Assembly: GCA_963573305.1 (NCBI GenBank)
Contig: OY754327.1
Coordinates: 141,338,855-141,402,854, forward strand
Direction of reading: 5' to 3'
DNA: 64,000 nt
DNA from: Pyrrhosoma nymphula
Taxonomy: Eukaryota > Arthropoda > Insecta > Odonata > Coenagrionidae
In this document: piece by piece, positions 11,823-23,118 of the stretch
Layout: every line of letters begins with the position of its first letter
Numbering within the stretch: position 1 is the first letter of the stretch
The notes under the pieces: model-generated
What the model saw: only the letters and a program-made list of their open reading frames with translations
Told to the model about the DNA's origin: nothing
The model's database searches: none
Made by a program: the position numbers and the translations under genes

Positions 11823-13512
11823 GTAAGTAAAGTTTTCAATCTTACTAAAGTTATTATTACAATCATTCAGAGATTGCTTGTGTTTTCGAATTTATGATAA
11901 TATTGCAAATCTTGACGTACTAGAATTTGCCTTATTAATGCTGCTTCCCTAAGGTTTTTTTATATGGAGATGGGTCGAATCCTTAAGTTATCAAATCCAA
12001 ATATTTTTTTTATCGAATCTCAAATACCGAAAATCGAATCCGAATCATACTTTCACCAAATTATGAATCCCAGTTGCTTTTCATTACCAATGCATGTATG
12101 TATAAAACAATTTGAGATCCATTTTTAATTTTCTTGTAAATTTATAAACCCATGTGTAGCTCAGTTTTCACTCAAACACAATTCCAATAATTCAGCTTTA
12201 AAGGAGAAATAAAAGTGAGCAGCAATTTGTTTTACAAGTGTAGGTATTTATTAAATCTTAAATTAAGAATGCTACAGAAATATAAGTGAACACAAATAAC
12301 TAGATAATTTTTATTAATGAAATTTTGCTAATGAAAGTCTGTGAGGATCTAATTTTTTTTAAATTACTAACCAAAATTCCGGAAGTACCGAAGACTCTCT
12401 TTAAAAATACTGATGCTGGAGGAGTCCAAAGTGTTTTTGTAGAAGGGGTTGCAAAACCTTTCCGTCATTATTTTTGGTTCAAAATTCAAGCTTTTGCTGC
12501 TTCATTGGCAGGAACTGATAGTTTTTGTAGTGCAGATGCTTCCACAGTGTATTTGTTGCTTTATAAATGCCACTGCGGAAAATATAATATTGTTGCAAGA
12601 GATGAAAATGGTCACTTTACCAATGGCATTTTTCAGTGAAAATTGATTCCTAATTTCACTTTCGGCAATTCCACACAAATGGCCTTTCACTAGTACTCAT
12701 GGCCCGACTGGTTTTGACTCTTGCGATATTTGGACAAAGGAAGAGTGAAATATTAGGTCTTAATATTCATAAAAGTAGATGATCAGGCAACTTGAATGCA
12801 TATCTGAATTTAGTGCAAAATGGCACGGCATAGTTTAAAACTGTGACCAATTCGATCTAAAGTCTGGATTTTGAATGCAATTATATGGTCAGGAGACAAT
12901 AACCTCACTTTTCTTTTATCATTTGATCACATAAACATCTTTTCCCAACATTTAGTGGTTTAATTTTGCCATTTTTTTATTTAATCCATGTTTAGAACCA
13001 AATGTAACTCCTTTATTAATGCTTGGAAAGGACCAGGCTTAATTTTTCTGAAAAGTCATGATGCAGGACTCTGCTAAAAATGCATGGCTTTAAACGAAAA
13101 ATGTTCAATATTTAAGTTGAACACACAGTAAAAACGGCAGGCATTATGGTCTGTGGTGCACATGTCAGCTTTGAAAGTGACACATTGGGAGGTTATGAGG
13201 GTGGCGTGTGCATGCACCGTGCCAGCATTAGGTTTCCCTTCACCCTTCCCTCATAACCCAATATAACCCTTCTCATACCAACCTACCCACTTGTCCTAAA
13301 TGGTGCAAATAACATCAAGGTGGCAGGGCTGTAACTTTTGCCGACCATTGACAAATGCTTATTGTCTTCCTTGCAGCCTTAGTCATCATTGCCAAGTCTG
13401 AAAACCCCATATTTCAGGATGGTAGACTGTTTTAGCAGTATAAACTATTAATAGAGTGACTTTAGTCACTTATTCGATGTGCAAACACTTACCCAAATTT
13501 AATGCTTAGTGT
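11823..13512. other. stan intron with possible decayed hAT
   Basis: From about 11963 (GAGATGGGTCGAATCC) to 12070 repeated CGAATC/CAAATC motifs resemble the 5' end of an old hAT element, but no matching second end or target duplication was found. A 104-codon open frame at 12325-12639 is unrecognised. The rest is plain AT-rich intron. Confidence 0.3.
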
Positions 13513-13664
13513 CCCAGTGAGAAATAGGTGGTGGAATCAACGTGGGACCAACGTGGAAATTCCGGTGGAGAGTAGGTGGAAATATAACGTGGATACCACG
13601 TGATTTTGGTTGTGGGATCAACGTGGAACGCACGCGGAAATTTGGTTCAGATTCGACTGAAAAA

Positions 13665-13770
13665 AAAAATCGACTCCACCCGGGCACGAACTCATGTTGA
13701 TACCTCTCATTCGCCCATCCTAACTCTTTCACCCACTCGGCCCTTGTGCCTTAACCCACTCGGCCACGGC
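13665..13770 (-). repeat. tRNA(Leu/Ser)-like SINE head or tRNA pseudogene
   Basis: The minus strand from 13770 starts GCCGTGGCCGAGTGGGTTAA, an A-box like that of tRNA-Leu/Ser. A B-box-like GAGTTCGTGCCC lies about 80 nt downstream, then a run of T that could end Pol III transcription. A second CCGAGTGGGT follows the first. It is not a clean cloverleaf, so I call it a SINE or pseudogene. Confidence 0.5.
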
Positions 13771-14030
13771 AGTTCTTGATTTTACATGGGTTATGCAAAT
13801 AACTTATTTCCTGTGCATTCATGGCTAACATGGCCGGGAATTTAAATTATTCTAAGTATTCGTGCTTGATCTAGAGTGAACTGTTTACAAATATTTTGTG
13901 CCAAGATATTAATGCAGATGTTCACAAGTGCTTGAAAATGGCTGTTAGAAGCATACAAAAGCAGGTAATATTATCGTTGAGCATAATATTAATTATAGTT
14001 TGTTACCATTGTACCAAAAATTCATATTAA

Positions 14031-14237
14031 AGGCCGTTTTACACGATGAATGATGTAGTACAAACGAATGTACGTGAGATTGTACGTTTGTCTCAACAAA
14101 ATTAGTGCAGGTTCTATTTTCCATTCAGGCATTCGCACAAGCCTTCATACAATTTGCCGCGTTACACGATACCTTTTGCCTCATGCAAGAGTTCACAGAA
14201 GAGTTTATACAAACAAATATACCGTGTAAAACGGCCT
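14031..14237. repeat. short inverted-repeat element
   Basis: AGGCCGTTTTACACGAT at 14031 is matched by the reverse complement of ACCGTGTAAAACGGCCT ending at 14237. This fits a roughly 207-bp MITE nested in the 13513-14642 element. No clear target duplication is visible. Confidence 0.55.
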
Positions 14238-15048
14238 TGCATGCTTGCATCTTGAAATAATATATGTTATATGCATAGGTATATAACATATGTTATTACA
14301 GAGATACCTCTTCGTAATCGTTTATTCTATTATATATAAATCTAATCCAGTTCCACGAATAACATAATTGCAAAATGTAATTTCGGACGCATTTTTACAT
14401 AACTAGCGCTGTTTCAGGATGATAAACCAGATAAACTATGAAATGTCACCAGAGTTATTTTCCACGAAGCAGAAATTACGTTGAATATTTAATATTATTC
14501 ACCATCACCATAGATCCACTTAAAGTCAACGTGGATCCCACGTTGGTTTGGCCACTCAATATCCACCACCACAGTATTTCCACATATCAACGTGGGATCA
14601 ACGTGGAACCCACGTTGATGCCACCACCCATTTCTCACTGGGTGTTGGACATTGCCAAAACTATTGACCATCAAGTAAAATGAGGTTAATGGTCTCATCA
14701 ATCAATGAATTTAAGGCACAGGGAAGACAACATTTGTTCACTGTCTGCAAAAGTTAGAATCGCCCCCAACACATTATGTTACCTTCCAAATAACCAACTA
14801 ACTCCAAGTTTAAGTGCATGTATTTATTTGTCTGTGATTTTGTCATTTTGTTTCAGTATATGTTGATATATTTCAATTACTTAGAATGCACAGAATTAAT
14901 CTGGTGTGTATTTTATGCTATTCATATGCCTGAGTAAACTAGTTGAAATGCATTAGAAAGAAGATTTAGAAGTTTTTATTCTTTTTCTTTTTTTGTGAAA
15001 ATGCTAGTCCGAAGATTTTGGTCTGTAATGATCTTTTGTTGTTTGCAG

Positions 15049-15076
15049 GAAAGATACGAATGAAACTTCTGTATGA
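15049..15076 (+). CDS. stan: Flamingo terminal coding exon, two alternative stops
   Basis: The acceptor TTGTTTGCAG ends at 15048. If the microexon is included, the frame gives E-R-Y-E and stops at 15061-15063. If it is skipped, the frame gives E-K-D-T-N-E-T-S-V and stops at 15074-15076. ETSV fits the class I PDZ-ligand pattern (S/T-X-V at the carboxyl end). I recall Drosophila Flamingo isoforms that differ in a C-terminal PDZ ligand, which fits this arrangement; the usage here is inferred from sequence only. Confidence 0.7.
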
Positions 15077-16900
15077 CCAGTTCCCATGAATGCTCCACTC
15101 ATTGTTGCTCATTTTTTGACCAATATGATGGTGTGGTTTGCCTGTCTACGTCCATTGACCATGTGGAAGTCCTCAAGTGTGTAAAATACAAATGTTATAA
15201 TACTCCAAAGATGATCCCACACAAACAGAAGTATCAAAGAGTGTACTTAAGTATGTATCTTAAGAATATTGTGTTCAATTCTATAGTTTTTTATAGATTT
15301 ATTTGACATTGATGATGTTGTGTGAAAGTATTCTTCTTCCAGTGATCATTGACCATTTTAAAATTTTAGATTTCTCTCTGTTTTAGAGGCATTTTTTACT
15401 CTAAAAAATATCAAATAGATAATTTTTATCTATTCAATTTACATGTTATTTTATCTGTAATAACTGTGGAAGAGAAATATGTATGTCATCTCAGTTTATT
15501 TTTGTGATATTTTACAGTTTTAAATGAAAAACTGACTATCCAAGCTGTCAAATTTTGTGAACAGTCATTGAAAGAGAAAAATGCATAATTTGGTTTGAAT
15601 ATTGAAATGGTGGCTGATGTTACCTTAGTGTTCTCCAGCAAATCACTGTAGTTTATTCACTATTCACATTAACAAATTTGGTAGTTCTGCATATTTAGAA
15701 AGAATGTAAAAAAAACTCATCTATATTTATTTAGTTTAAAAAAATACAATATATATCTTCTCTCCCTGGACCAATGGGCTGTTTTTCAAATGTATGGGTA
15801 GTCATGTATATTTTTAAATATGCATTGCAAGAATTTTGAAGTATAAGAGGTAGGCCATGCCTTGGTGAGTTTTGAATTTATAAATATAAAATTTTTAACA
15901 AGATTTTGAACCACTTTGTAAATTGAACCATGTATTTAAGGACCTCTAATTTTCTAGAATGTTCTCAGATAAATTATTTTCACTGTCATAAAAATTATTT
16001 TTGTGGGTGTCTAAACTACATACATGTATGTAATTACATAAAAATAACATGTGTTAGGTACCAATTTATCAAATCACCTGGAAGCATTTATTCAGCTTTT
16101 TGAAATTTGTCTTTACAAAAGTTATTCAAAGTTAATGAGATGCATTTGTTTGTGTGGGATATAGCTATCACCATACACTAAAAAATTCCAGGTTTTTATC
16201 AAATATGTAAATAAGTACAAATGAACTCTCAGTTGTGTTGTGATTGTGAATTAGTTTCAATTAGATGTGCACTGTTTTTATTTTCCACTGTATATTTGTG
16301 CTGCAAGAATGTATGGAAGATTATTTATGTGGTGCCAGATGTATGTGCAATGTGTGTATAATCTCATTTAAACAATATGATATGTTAGAAATAAGGAAAG
16401 TATTAATTACAGTATTTCTAACAAAAATATGATATATCTTATTAGATATATTTGCATCATGTTTGAAAAATATTTATCAAAGTTTTGATATCTGCTACAA
16501 TGTTGTCTTGCTTAAGCAATTTGTCTTTAAGAAAGAACTCATGAGTGCCTGATATTATATCAAGAAAAATTTTAATAATGGAAGCAATGTGCCTATGCAA
16601 CAAAATTTTCAATGATTATGGTCACTGTGTAGGGAAAAGTTGCTGCCTTTTGCAGTATTTTGCAAACTTTGATCAATTTTTAATAAATTACCTGGGTATA
16701 AACCAGGAGATCTCATATCACATTGCAGCTAGTATAATGAAGCTTCAACTGTGTTATTTTCAATGCATTCCATGACAAAAATGGTCATTTTAAGAATTTT
16801 GTATTTATAATTTTGTATAAAGCCATAAAAGAATAATATTGCCAATTGTGTAAAAATTTACATTGCTTTTTCTTTTGTGAAATATGTAATTTATAACCTT
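15077..16900 (+). other. stan: probable stan 3' untranslated region
   Basis: AT-rich sequence without recognised genes or repeats follows the last stan stop. AATAAA occurs at 16682-16687 and a Pumilio-type TGTAAATA at 16206-16213. The true cleavage site cannot be fixed here, so the extent is an estimate. Confidence 0.45.
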
Positions 16901-17259
16901 TGTAGAGAATCAATGAGTAATGATCAATTATTTATTCATCGAAATAATAATGTGAAAGTGCAAGTTATGAAGATCCATGGTAATGGCCCCTTATTATCTT
17001 AACGAATATCAACTCTTCAGTCTTGAAAATATATTTCTACATCTACTCAGTCGACTGTGGGAGAAACTTTGTAATATTTATGACTATCGGCTTCTTCTCT
17101 CATATTCCCTCCTAATGCTATGGTCTGATCTTTCTTATTATTCTGGAGTAGATTCCAATATTTCAGGGCAATATGGAGGGCGTCATGTCCCTCAGATGAG
17201 GTTTTTGATGGCATTCCAGTACCTTTAGTTTTCTCTTTGTAATTTGAAATGTAACCTGG
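16901..17259. other. intergenic, nothing recognised
   Basis: Short AT-rich stretch before the LTR element. The open frame at 16977-17228 is unrecognised. Confidence 0.4.
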
Positions 17260-17519
17260 TGTAACCCGATGCGTCGGATGTTTTCTTCTTCCTCTACGTC
17301 ATATTTTTCTTTTTATCTCATTTTTTTCCATCTTTCCGCGCTCACTTCCATGCTCCTTATCTCACCAATTCTCACTCTCTCTTTGTTACCAGTATATTTA
17401 TCTCCCAACTCCTAGTTTCCCCATCTTAAACATTATTTACTTGCAAATCCCCAATTTTGCATGGTTACCTCCCGAAAACACCACGTACATCACCATTAGT
17501 GTATGGACGTTGGATTACA
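17260..17519 (-). repeat. 3' LTR
   Basis: 260 bp, direct repeat of 19787-20038, ending at GGATTACA (17512-17519). Shared blocks include CCTAGTTTCCCCATCTTAAA and CACCAATTCTCACTCTCTCT. Confidence 0.85.
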
Positions 17520-18259
17520 TCAGCCTCATTAAAAGATGTGTCGCCATGAAATAGAGACAGCCTCTTTTAACACCTTCGACTACCATTAACCTTCCTTCTG
17601 ATTAGGTACTCCTTGACCTAGCCCCAACGCCTTCGGAAATGAACCCCCCTCTAATTTGAAAACTATGCTTGTAGTGCCAAAACCACGCCCAAAACCTTAA
17701 TACGACACATTAACATTCCTTAAACCTCATCAATAGATTGTTTACATACACAGTTTACAAAACTTACCAGCTAATAACAAACAAAATAGAAATGCCTCAT
17801 CGATCAAGTGATCAGCTATAGGCTTCGGCCTCTCAAATTAATTACTAATTATGTACATCTAAACACATTTGATGTATAAACCCTTTTTCTCTCCCCTTTT
17901 TTTCACAACAAAACATGAGTATGATCTCCATTGCATTGTTTTGAGTTCCAACACAACATGTGTCAAACAAGATCCACGCCCCAAACATAATTATTCACAC
18001 CCCATAACACTCCGCCCATCGCTGTCATAACAATGCACTCTTTTCTTTCACCATCGTATGTGTTTCATTCACTTAAGTTTACATTGTAACATTTTATTCT
18101 AATTAAATAACACTAGGTATTATTCACTCTCGCCTTCTCCGTATCTTCCGCCTGATTATCCACAACAAGTGAGTTCACTCGGACATTTTGCTCCGGTCTG
18201 ATTCTTCCTTGACCTCCGCTGAATCCTACTTGTTGATGGTTGCTGTTATTCCGTCCATC

Positions 18260-19490
18260 TAAGAGTTCCCTCTGCAGCCTTGGGTATTACCCTCGTCCAT
18301 CGTATGTCCGACCATCTTCTCTCCGTCTGAGCCCCGCACGTCTGTCCGGTGGTTGCCATCCTTCCGTCTCTTCCCGCCCCCTCGTCCATGGGCGTTGGTC
18401 ATACCATGTCCACCCATCACCTTCCCATTTCCAATTTCCTGTCGGTTGGTCTTCCATCTGCCCCTCCTTTGCCACCCTATCGTATCGCCTGAGCAATGCA
18501 AGGAATTGGGAAAGCGTTCCAACATTATGTGATATCATTCCTGAGCTTATCTCGCTTCTGAAATGCTGTTGAAGACAGTATAAGGTTGTCATCTCCTATG
18601 GGCGATCTTAACTCTTTGGCCGAACTTATCTTGCTCACGGCATACTTAAACCGCGTTTGATTGCCCGTCACCCGGTAACTTCCTGTAGTTAGTGCTCTCC
18701 TTACCTCCATTTGCTGATCGTCACTCCAATACTGCTCTTGAAAAATTCTTTTAAGCGTGTCCAGGTCTTGGTACAGATGGAACATTGCAGTAAACCACTC
18801 CCCTGCCTTGCCTTTCAATCCGCAAACTCTCTTACCCTGTCAACTTATACATCTCTTGGTATTCCTCTAATTCGGAGATAAATTTCATCGGTCTTGCTCC
18901 ACTCCTCCCATCGAAGGTTATCCTCAATTTTATCATGCTCGCAGCCGCCCCTTGGCTGTGTATCCCTCCATAGTCCTCCTTCACTCTTTTTACTATTTCC
19001 TTCAGTGTGCTTTCATCCACTCCTGCCCTTCGATTCTGCCTGTGTGTCATCACTACTGTGGACAGTTCAATCCGTCCTTCATTTTCTTCTAACCTGGTTT
19101 TGAAATTCTCCATCTTCTCTTCAGCTATTTGTATATGGCGTTTTACGTTCTTCTGGTCTTCTATAATTTGCTCCACCTTCTGATCGCTCTCTTCTACCCT
19201 TTCCTTTAGCCCTTGCACTTTCCACACACCTTCCCCTGTTCCTCTTCAATTACCGTTTTGTGCGTCCTAAGAGCTGCGTTCCACTCCAACCTCATGCATT
19301 CTTCTCTCTGCCTCAGTAATTCTGCCAGCTCTCGTAGTTCTCGTTGTCTGCTCTCCTCCCATTCCTTTTTCTCTTCTTTCACTCTTCTTCTCTCCTCCAC
19401 ACGTTTCGTCTCCATTTCCTCCAGTTCCTTCCTCTGTTTTGTCTCCATTTCCTCCTCTCTCTTTCTCAGTTCTTTCAGTATGTTCTCCAC
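18260..19490 (-). pseudogene. frameshifted retrotransposon gag
   Basis: Three minus-strand frames follow one another: 19490-19206 (a Glu/Arg-rich coiled coil, ELRKREEEMETKQRKEL), 19227-18832 (coiled coil, then FISELEEYQEMYKLTG) and 18818-18525 (KGKAGEWFTAMFHLYQDLD). The last two match the retrotransposon gag (capsid) pattern of Ty3/Gypsy elements. An Arg-rich tail follows near 18500-18290 with no CCHC zinc knuckle. The frame breaks mean no intact capsid protein is made. Confidence 0.7.
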
Positions 19491-19786
19491 ACCACCTCCT
19501 ACCGGTCATACCGTCTCAACTTCAAACCCATGTGTGTAGGTGTCTATACCTTCCTTTTCTAATATTCCTTTTAGACGTTCTTGCAATTCAAATTTTGAAC
19601 CATGTACTGCTTCTCCTCGATCCCTTAATATACATATTTATCTTGTAACTCTCCTTTCTTAAGTTCAGTAAATCCCTTAAATATCTTTGCCATTTTATTA
19701 CTCGTCCTTAGAATTCTTTTAACTCAGGTTTTCCGTGGCCTCTATACCCTTGAGTCGTCGAGCCCGACATGTTGTGGCGTCAATTA

Positions 19787-20038
19787 TGTAACCTGATGCA
19801 TCAGATTTTTTCTTCATCCTCTACGTTGTATTTTTCTTTTTATGTATATCGTTTTTTTCTGTCTTCCCGCACTCCTTCTGTCACCAATTCTCACTCTCTC
19901 TTTATTACTTGTTTATTTATCTCCTGTCTCCTAGTTTCCCCATCTTAAACGTTATTTACTTGCACATCCCCAATTTTGCATTGTTACCCCCTGAAAACAC
20001 CACTTACATCACCATTAGTTTATGGACGTTGGGTTACA
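19787..20038 (-). repeat. 5' LTR
   Basis: 252 bp, direct repeat of 17260-17519. It carries the same TGTAACC and GTTACA ends. Confidence 0.85.
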
Positions 20039-20654
20039 CTGGTTTTCTTACTCTTTGAAGAGTTACTGCACTTTTATGTTCTGGCAAATTGTCTTCACCC
20101 TAAAGGTCTTATACTGATTATATAAAGTATGCAACAATTACCAGAATACTTTGACTGGCCGGGTAACAACAACTTTTTCATCTGTTAATTTTCCTGTTTA
20201 CTTGAATTTCTAACCTCTCTTCTTTCGGTGCCTCTCCATTTTTATGCACATTATTCCATAAGTCTCTAAATATGGAGACTTCATCATTGAAACTTCTGAA
20301 ACATTTTACCTTGCGCTAAAGTAAAATGAAATGATATTTGAAAATTATTTTTGAACCTTACCTATCCTTTATAGAGGATAAATCAAATGATTTGATATTC
20401 GAATCTGTTTTTAAGCAGTAATACATGCTTTGAATCAATTTCTAAGCAATCCAACATTTCAGAGGACCATTTCGTTAAAGTAATGAATATAAAAATTCTA
20501 AAATGTGAAGGTAATTTGGCATCTATTAATCTTTGTTGTTGATTCCTTATCCCATGTCTGTATCCTGAATATTTGTAAATATCCTTCTCTTCCTACAAAT
20601 ATTCACATTTCTGTAACCATCTGCGCAGATGGTGGATTTTTGTTGAATTCAAAC

Positions 20655-21235
20655 CAGGGATGTGACCCGAAAAAGGCACTTTACATTTTGTGCCGTACCT
20701 GGGAGGCACCCGAACTCTGAGTCCGAGCCTCGGAATTGAAGGAGACCCAAGCCTTCACGGTGGGTGGTTTATAGCACCAACTGACCAGTCACACTATAGT
20801 TTATAACTTCTTAAAGTTATACATAAATTGCACAATTATGTTCGCCTTTGTGTTGTACTAGTCTCGTTGATGAAAATGGTTTTTTCATTGCAGTTATAAG
20901 ATAGATATTAACCATATTACGTACGTTAGAAAACCAAGCCATTTTAATGTACATTAAATTACTAAAGCATGTAAAATGGTTAATATCTATCGTATGACTT
21001 CGGTGAAAATACCATTTTCATCAGTGTGACTAGTAAAACACAAAGACGAACATAAGTTTGCGATTTATATTTAACTTTAAGTAGTTATAAACTATAGTGT
21101 GACTGGTCAGTTGGTGCCATAAACCACCCATGGTGAAGGGTTGGGTCGCCTTCAACGCCGAGGCTCGGACTCCGAGTTCGGCTGCCTCCCAGGTACGGCA
21201 CGAAATGTAAAGTGCCTTTTCGGGTCACATCCCTG
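20655..21235. mobile_element. fold-back hAT-type element
   Basis: The 581-bp unit is an imperfect palindrome along nearly its whole length: CAGGGATGTGACCCGAAAAA at 20655 mirrors the end at 21235, and CTATAGT and ACTGACCAGTCACAC blocks mirror each other inside. A perfect 8-bp duplication, ATTCAAAC, flanks it at 20647-20654 and 21236-21243. CAGGG ends and an 8-bp duplication fit hAT. It has no coding content. Confidence 0.85.
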
Positions 21236-21243
21236 ATTCAAAC

Positions 21244-22100
21244 AGGCAGCGTACCTGAGTCTGTGATGCAAAATAATTCCAAAAAATAACTACATAATAT
21301 ATTCTTCTCCTCTAACTCCACTTTATTTATCCTCTTCAGCAGATGCTAGGATATCTGAGCGTACACAGTATCAATCATGGGAGTTCATACTCCATTTCAT
21401 GGCAACATTTTACACCATAAGCGTGCATCACCTCTCATTGCCAACCTATCATGCTTCCTCCTTCGCTACCAACTGTTGTGATGTCAGCACTATGGGTGCA
21501 GTATCCATGGTGGATAGTTTGGAAGATAATTATGCCCTCAACCAAGATGGTAACGTAACTGCCCTATCACGATCGCTGCCAGTCGTATTGGAGGACTCAG
21601 ACTTATACACAACCGACAAAGATATTATCGATACATTTATGGAAAGTTGGTCGATCTTGGCTTCAATATTTATTCATATGCCTTTAATTGTTCAATTTTG
21701 CAAGGGCGAAACAAGGAAATCAAGCAATTTTTCACTTCGACTTCTACTTGAGTCACATTTCAAGTCAACACTTTCAGCCCCAAAGTAAGACTTCGAATTA
21801 TACTTGAAGATATATGGTACATATTTCATATTTTAATGAATGAAATCAAAATTTTCTACCCAGAAATTTTTCCTTTCACTCATTTAATCCTATTAACAAA
21901 CAAAATTCTGTCTATGTACCAATTCAGGTCAATATTTTGAGATTTTTTATTTTTTCCTTACTCGACAGTCAATTACAAACCTTCTCTGAAAAATTCAAGC
22001 TTATAGTCTTGATTTAAATGCCCAGGAATTTGTGTCAATGAGTGAGTGAGTCAATCAGTTATGCTTCTGCAATAAATTCTATTGAAGTTAATTAATTGGA
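21244..22100. other. intergenic, one unrecognised open frame
   Basis: A plus-strand open frame of 129 codons at 21399-21788 has no motif I know and no clear splice context. Nothing else is seen. Confidence 0.35.
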
Positions 22101-22677
22101 TGAAAATGCTTATTCAGAATAAGACTTTATGAATAGATTTAAAAAAAAAATTAATATGTATCTCAAATATATCCCCCTCTAAATATCTCTTCAATGAAGA
22201 GCAAAAATTATACTCTGTGACAGGACTGGTTGAATGCATAGTTTACATTAAGAATGAAAAAATCAGCTGAGCTGTAAAAGGCACAAATAAAATGCAAGAA
22301 GTGTGCACAAACCATGGATGCCATGGGTGAAGAATAATTTTTCCGAGAAGGGTGAATGAGACTACCATTCATTGTCTTTGAATTGTAAAGTGCGCTAGAA
22401 GCGTGAATAAAAATGGTGGTTAGAGTGGGAGTGAGCTCAAAGTGTGAAAATGGTGTGCTGAAAGTGTGCAAAGAATGGTGTGATTGTTGCACACATTTTC
22501 TTCAGTTTACACACCTAAATTTCTGGATTAGGGATGCAAATTTTTCGACCATGCCCTTAATTAACATGGACTGTCCAAGATAACATTTTCCTGTCCAGAA
22601 TTTTGGACTTAAAAATTTGAAACCTTTCATTATTGCTCAAATTGGGTAATCACAGTAATGGAATTGTGATTGGTACA
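22101..22677 (+). repeat. old duplication, copy 1
   Basis: Shares an ordered series of blocks with 23119-24008, including GAAAATGCTTATTCAGAA, AAATATCTCTTCAATGAAGA, TGAAAAAATCAGCTGA and AAATTTGAAACCTTTCA. The order and orientation are the same in both, about 1 kb apart. Confidence 0.7.
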
Positions 22678-23118
22678 CACTGTTGTGGCATCCCGAAGTG
22701 GTCTGAGGCACAATTCTCTTATTAGGATTTTTGTGGGATTTAAAAGGAGTAAGATATTCTAGACTTCCAGACATATAACATTGCAAAGCAATCAAAGTGT
22801 GCACTTAAGTGCCACAGTCCATGTGGTTAAAGCCAAACTTCGAAGAAAATGAGGTGTTCGCTGTTTATGACAAATCTGTGGAATTTTATCTCTTATATCA
22901 TGGTATGGAAGCTCTTGCTGGTGACTTTGTAAAGGCTATGCATTGCTGGTTCCTGTATCCTCCAAACTTGTTCTCATATTCAATTCACATGATCCTTAAT
23001 ACCCAGGAAAAACCTTAAAATAAGTTTTACATTTTGCGTTGGTAGGATATCAAAAGCGAAATCAGATTTTACAGTGGCAATTTTCCTCAAGAAACACTCT
23101 GATAGTCTTTTCATGGGC

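Larger units (their letters stand above)
13513..14642. mobile_element. inverted-repeat DNA element with ACGTGG subterminal repeats
   Basis: Ends are CCCAGTGAGAAATAGGTGG at 13513 and its near-perfect reverse complement ending at 14642, flanked by TGT on each side (13510-13512 and 14643-14645). Inside both ends are many AACGTGG/CCACGTT motifs, often paired as palindromes. The TGT may be a 3-bp target duplication or chance. No transposase is seen; I do not recognise the superfamily. It carries a tRNA-derived stretch and a second inverted-repeat unit. Confidence 0.65.
17260..20038 (-). mobile_element. gag-only LTR retrotransposon
   Basis: Two direct repeats of about 250-260 bp bound a 2.3-kb interior and are flanked by CTGG (17256-17259 and 20039-20042). 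Read on the minus strand, each LTR begins TGTAA and ends GGTTACA. Just inside the 5' LTR the minus strand reads GACGCCACAACATGTCGGGC, a weak match to a tRNA-Lys-type primer-binding site. The interior encodes a broken gag and then only about 0.7 kb before the other LTR, so there is no room for pol. It is therefore non-autonomous. LTR divergence shows it is old. Confidence 0.85.

Noticed and set aside
13665..13770. A functional tRNA-Leu or tRNA-Ser gene
   Set aside because: The A-box is good, but the B-box is altered and I cannot draw a complete cloverleaf.
21399..21788. 129-codon open frame as a gene
   Set aside because: No recognisable similarity, no splice or poly(A) context; listed only as unrecognised sequence.
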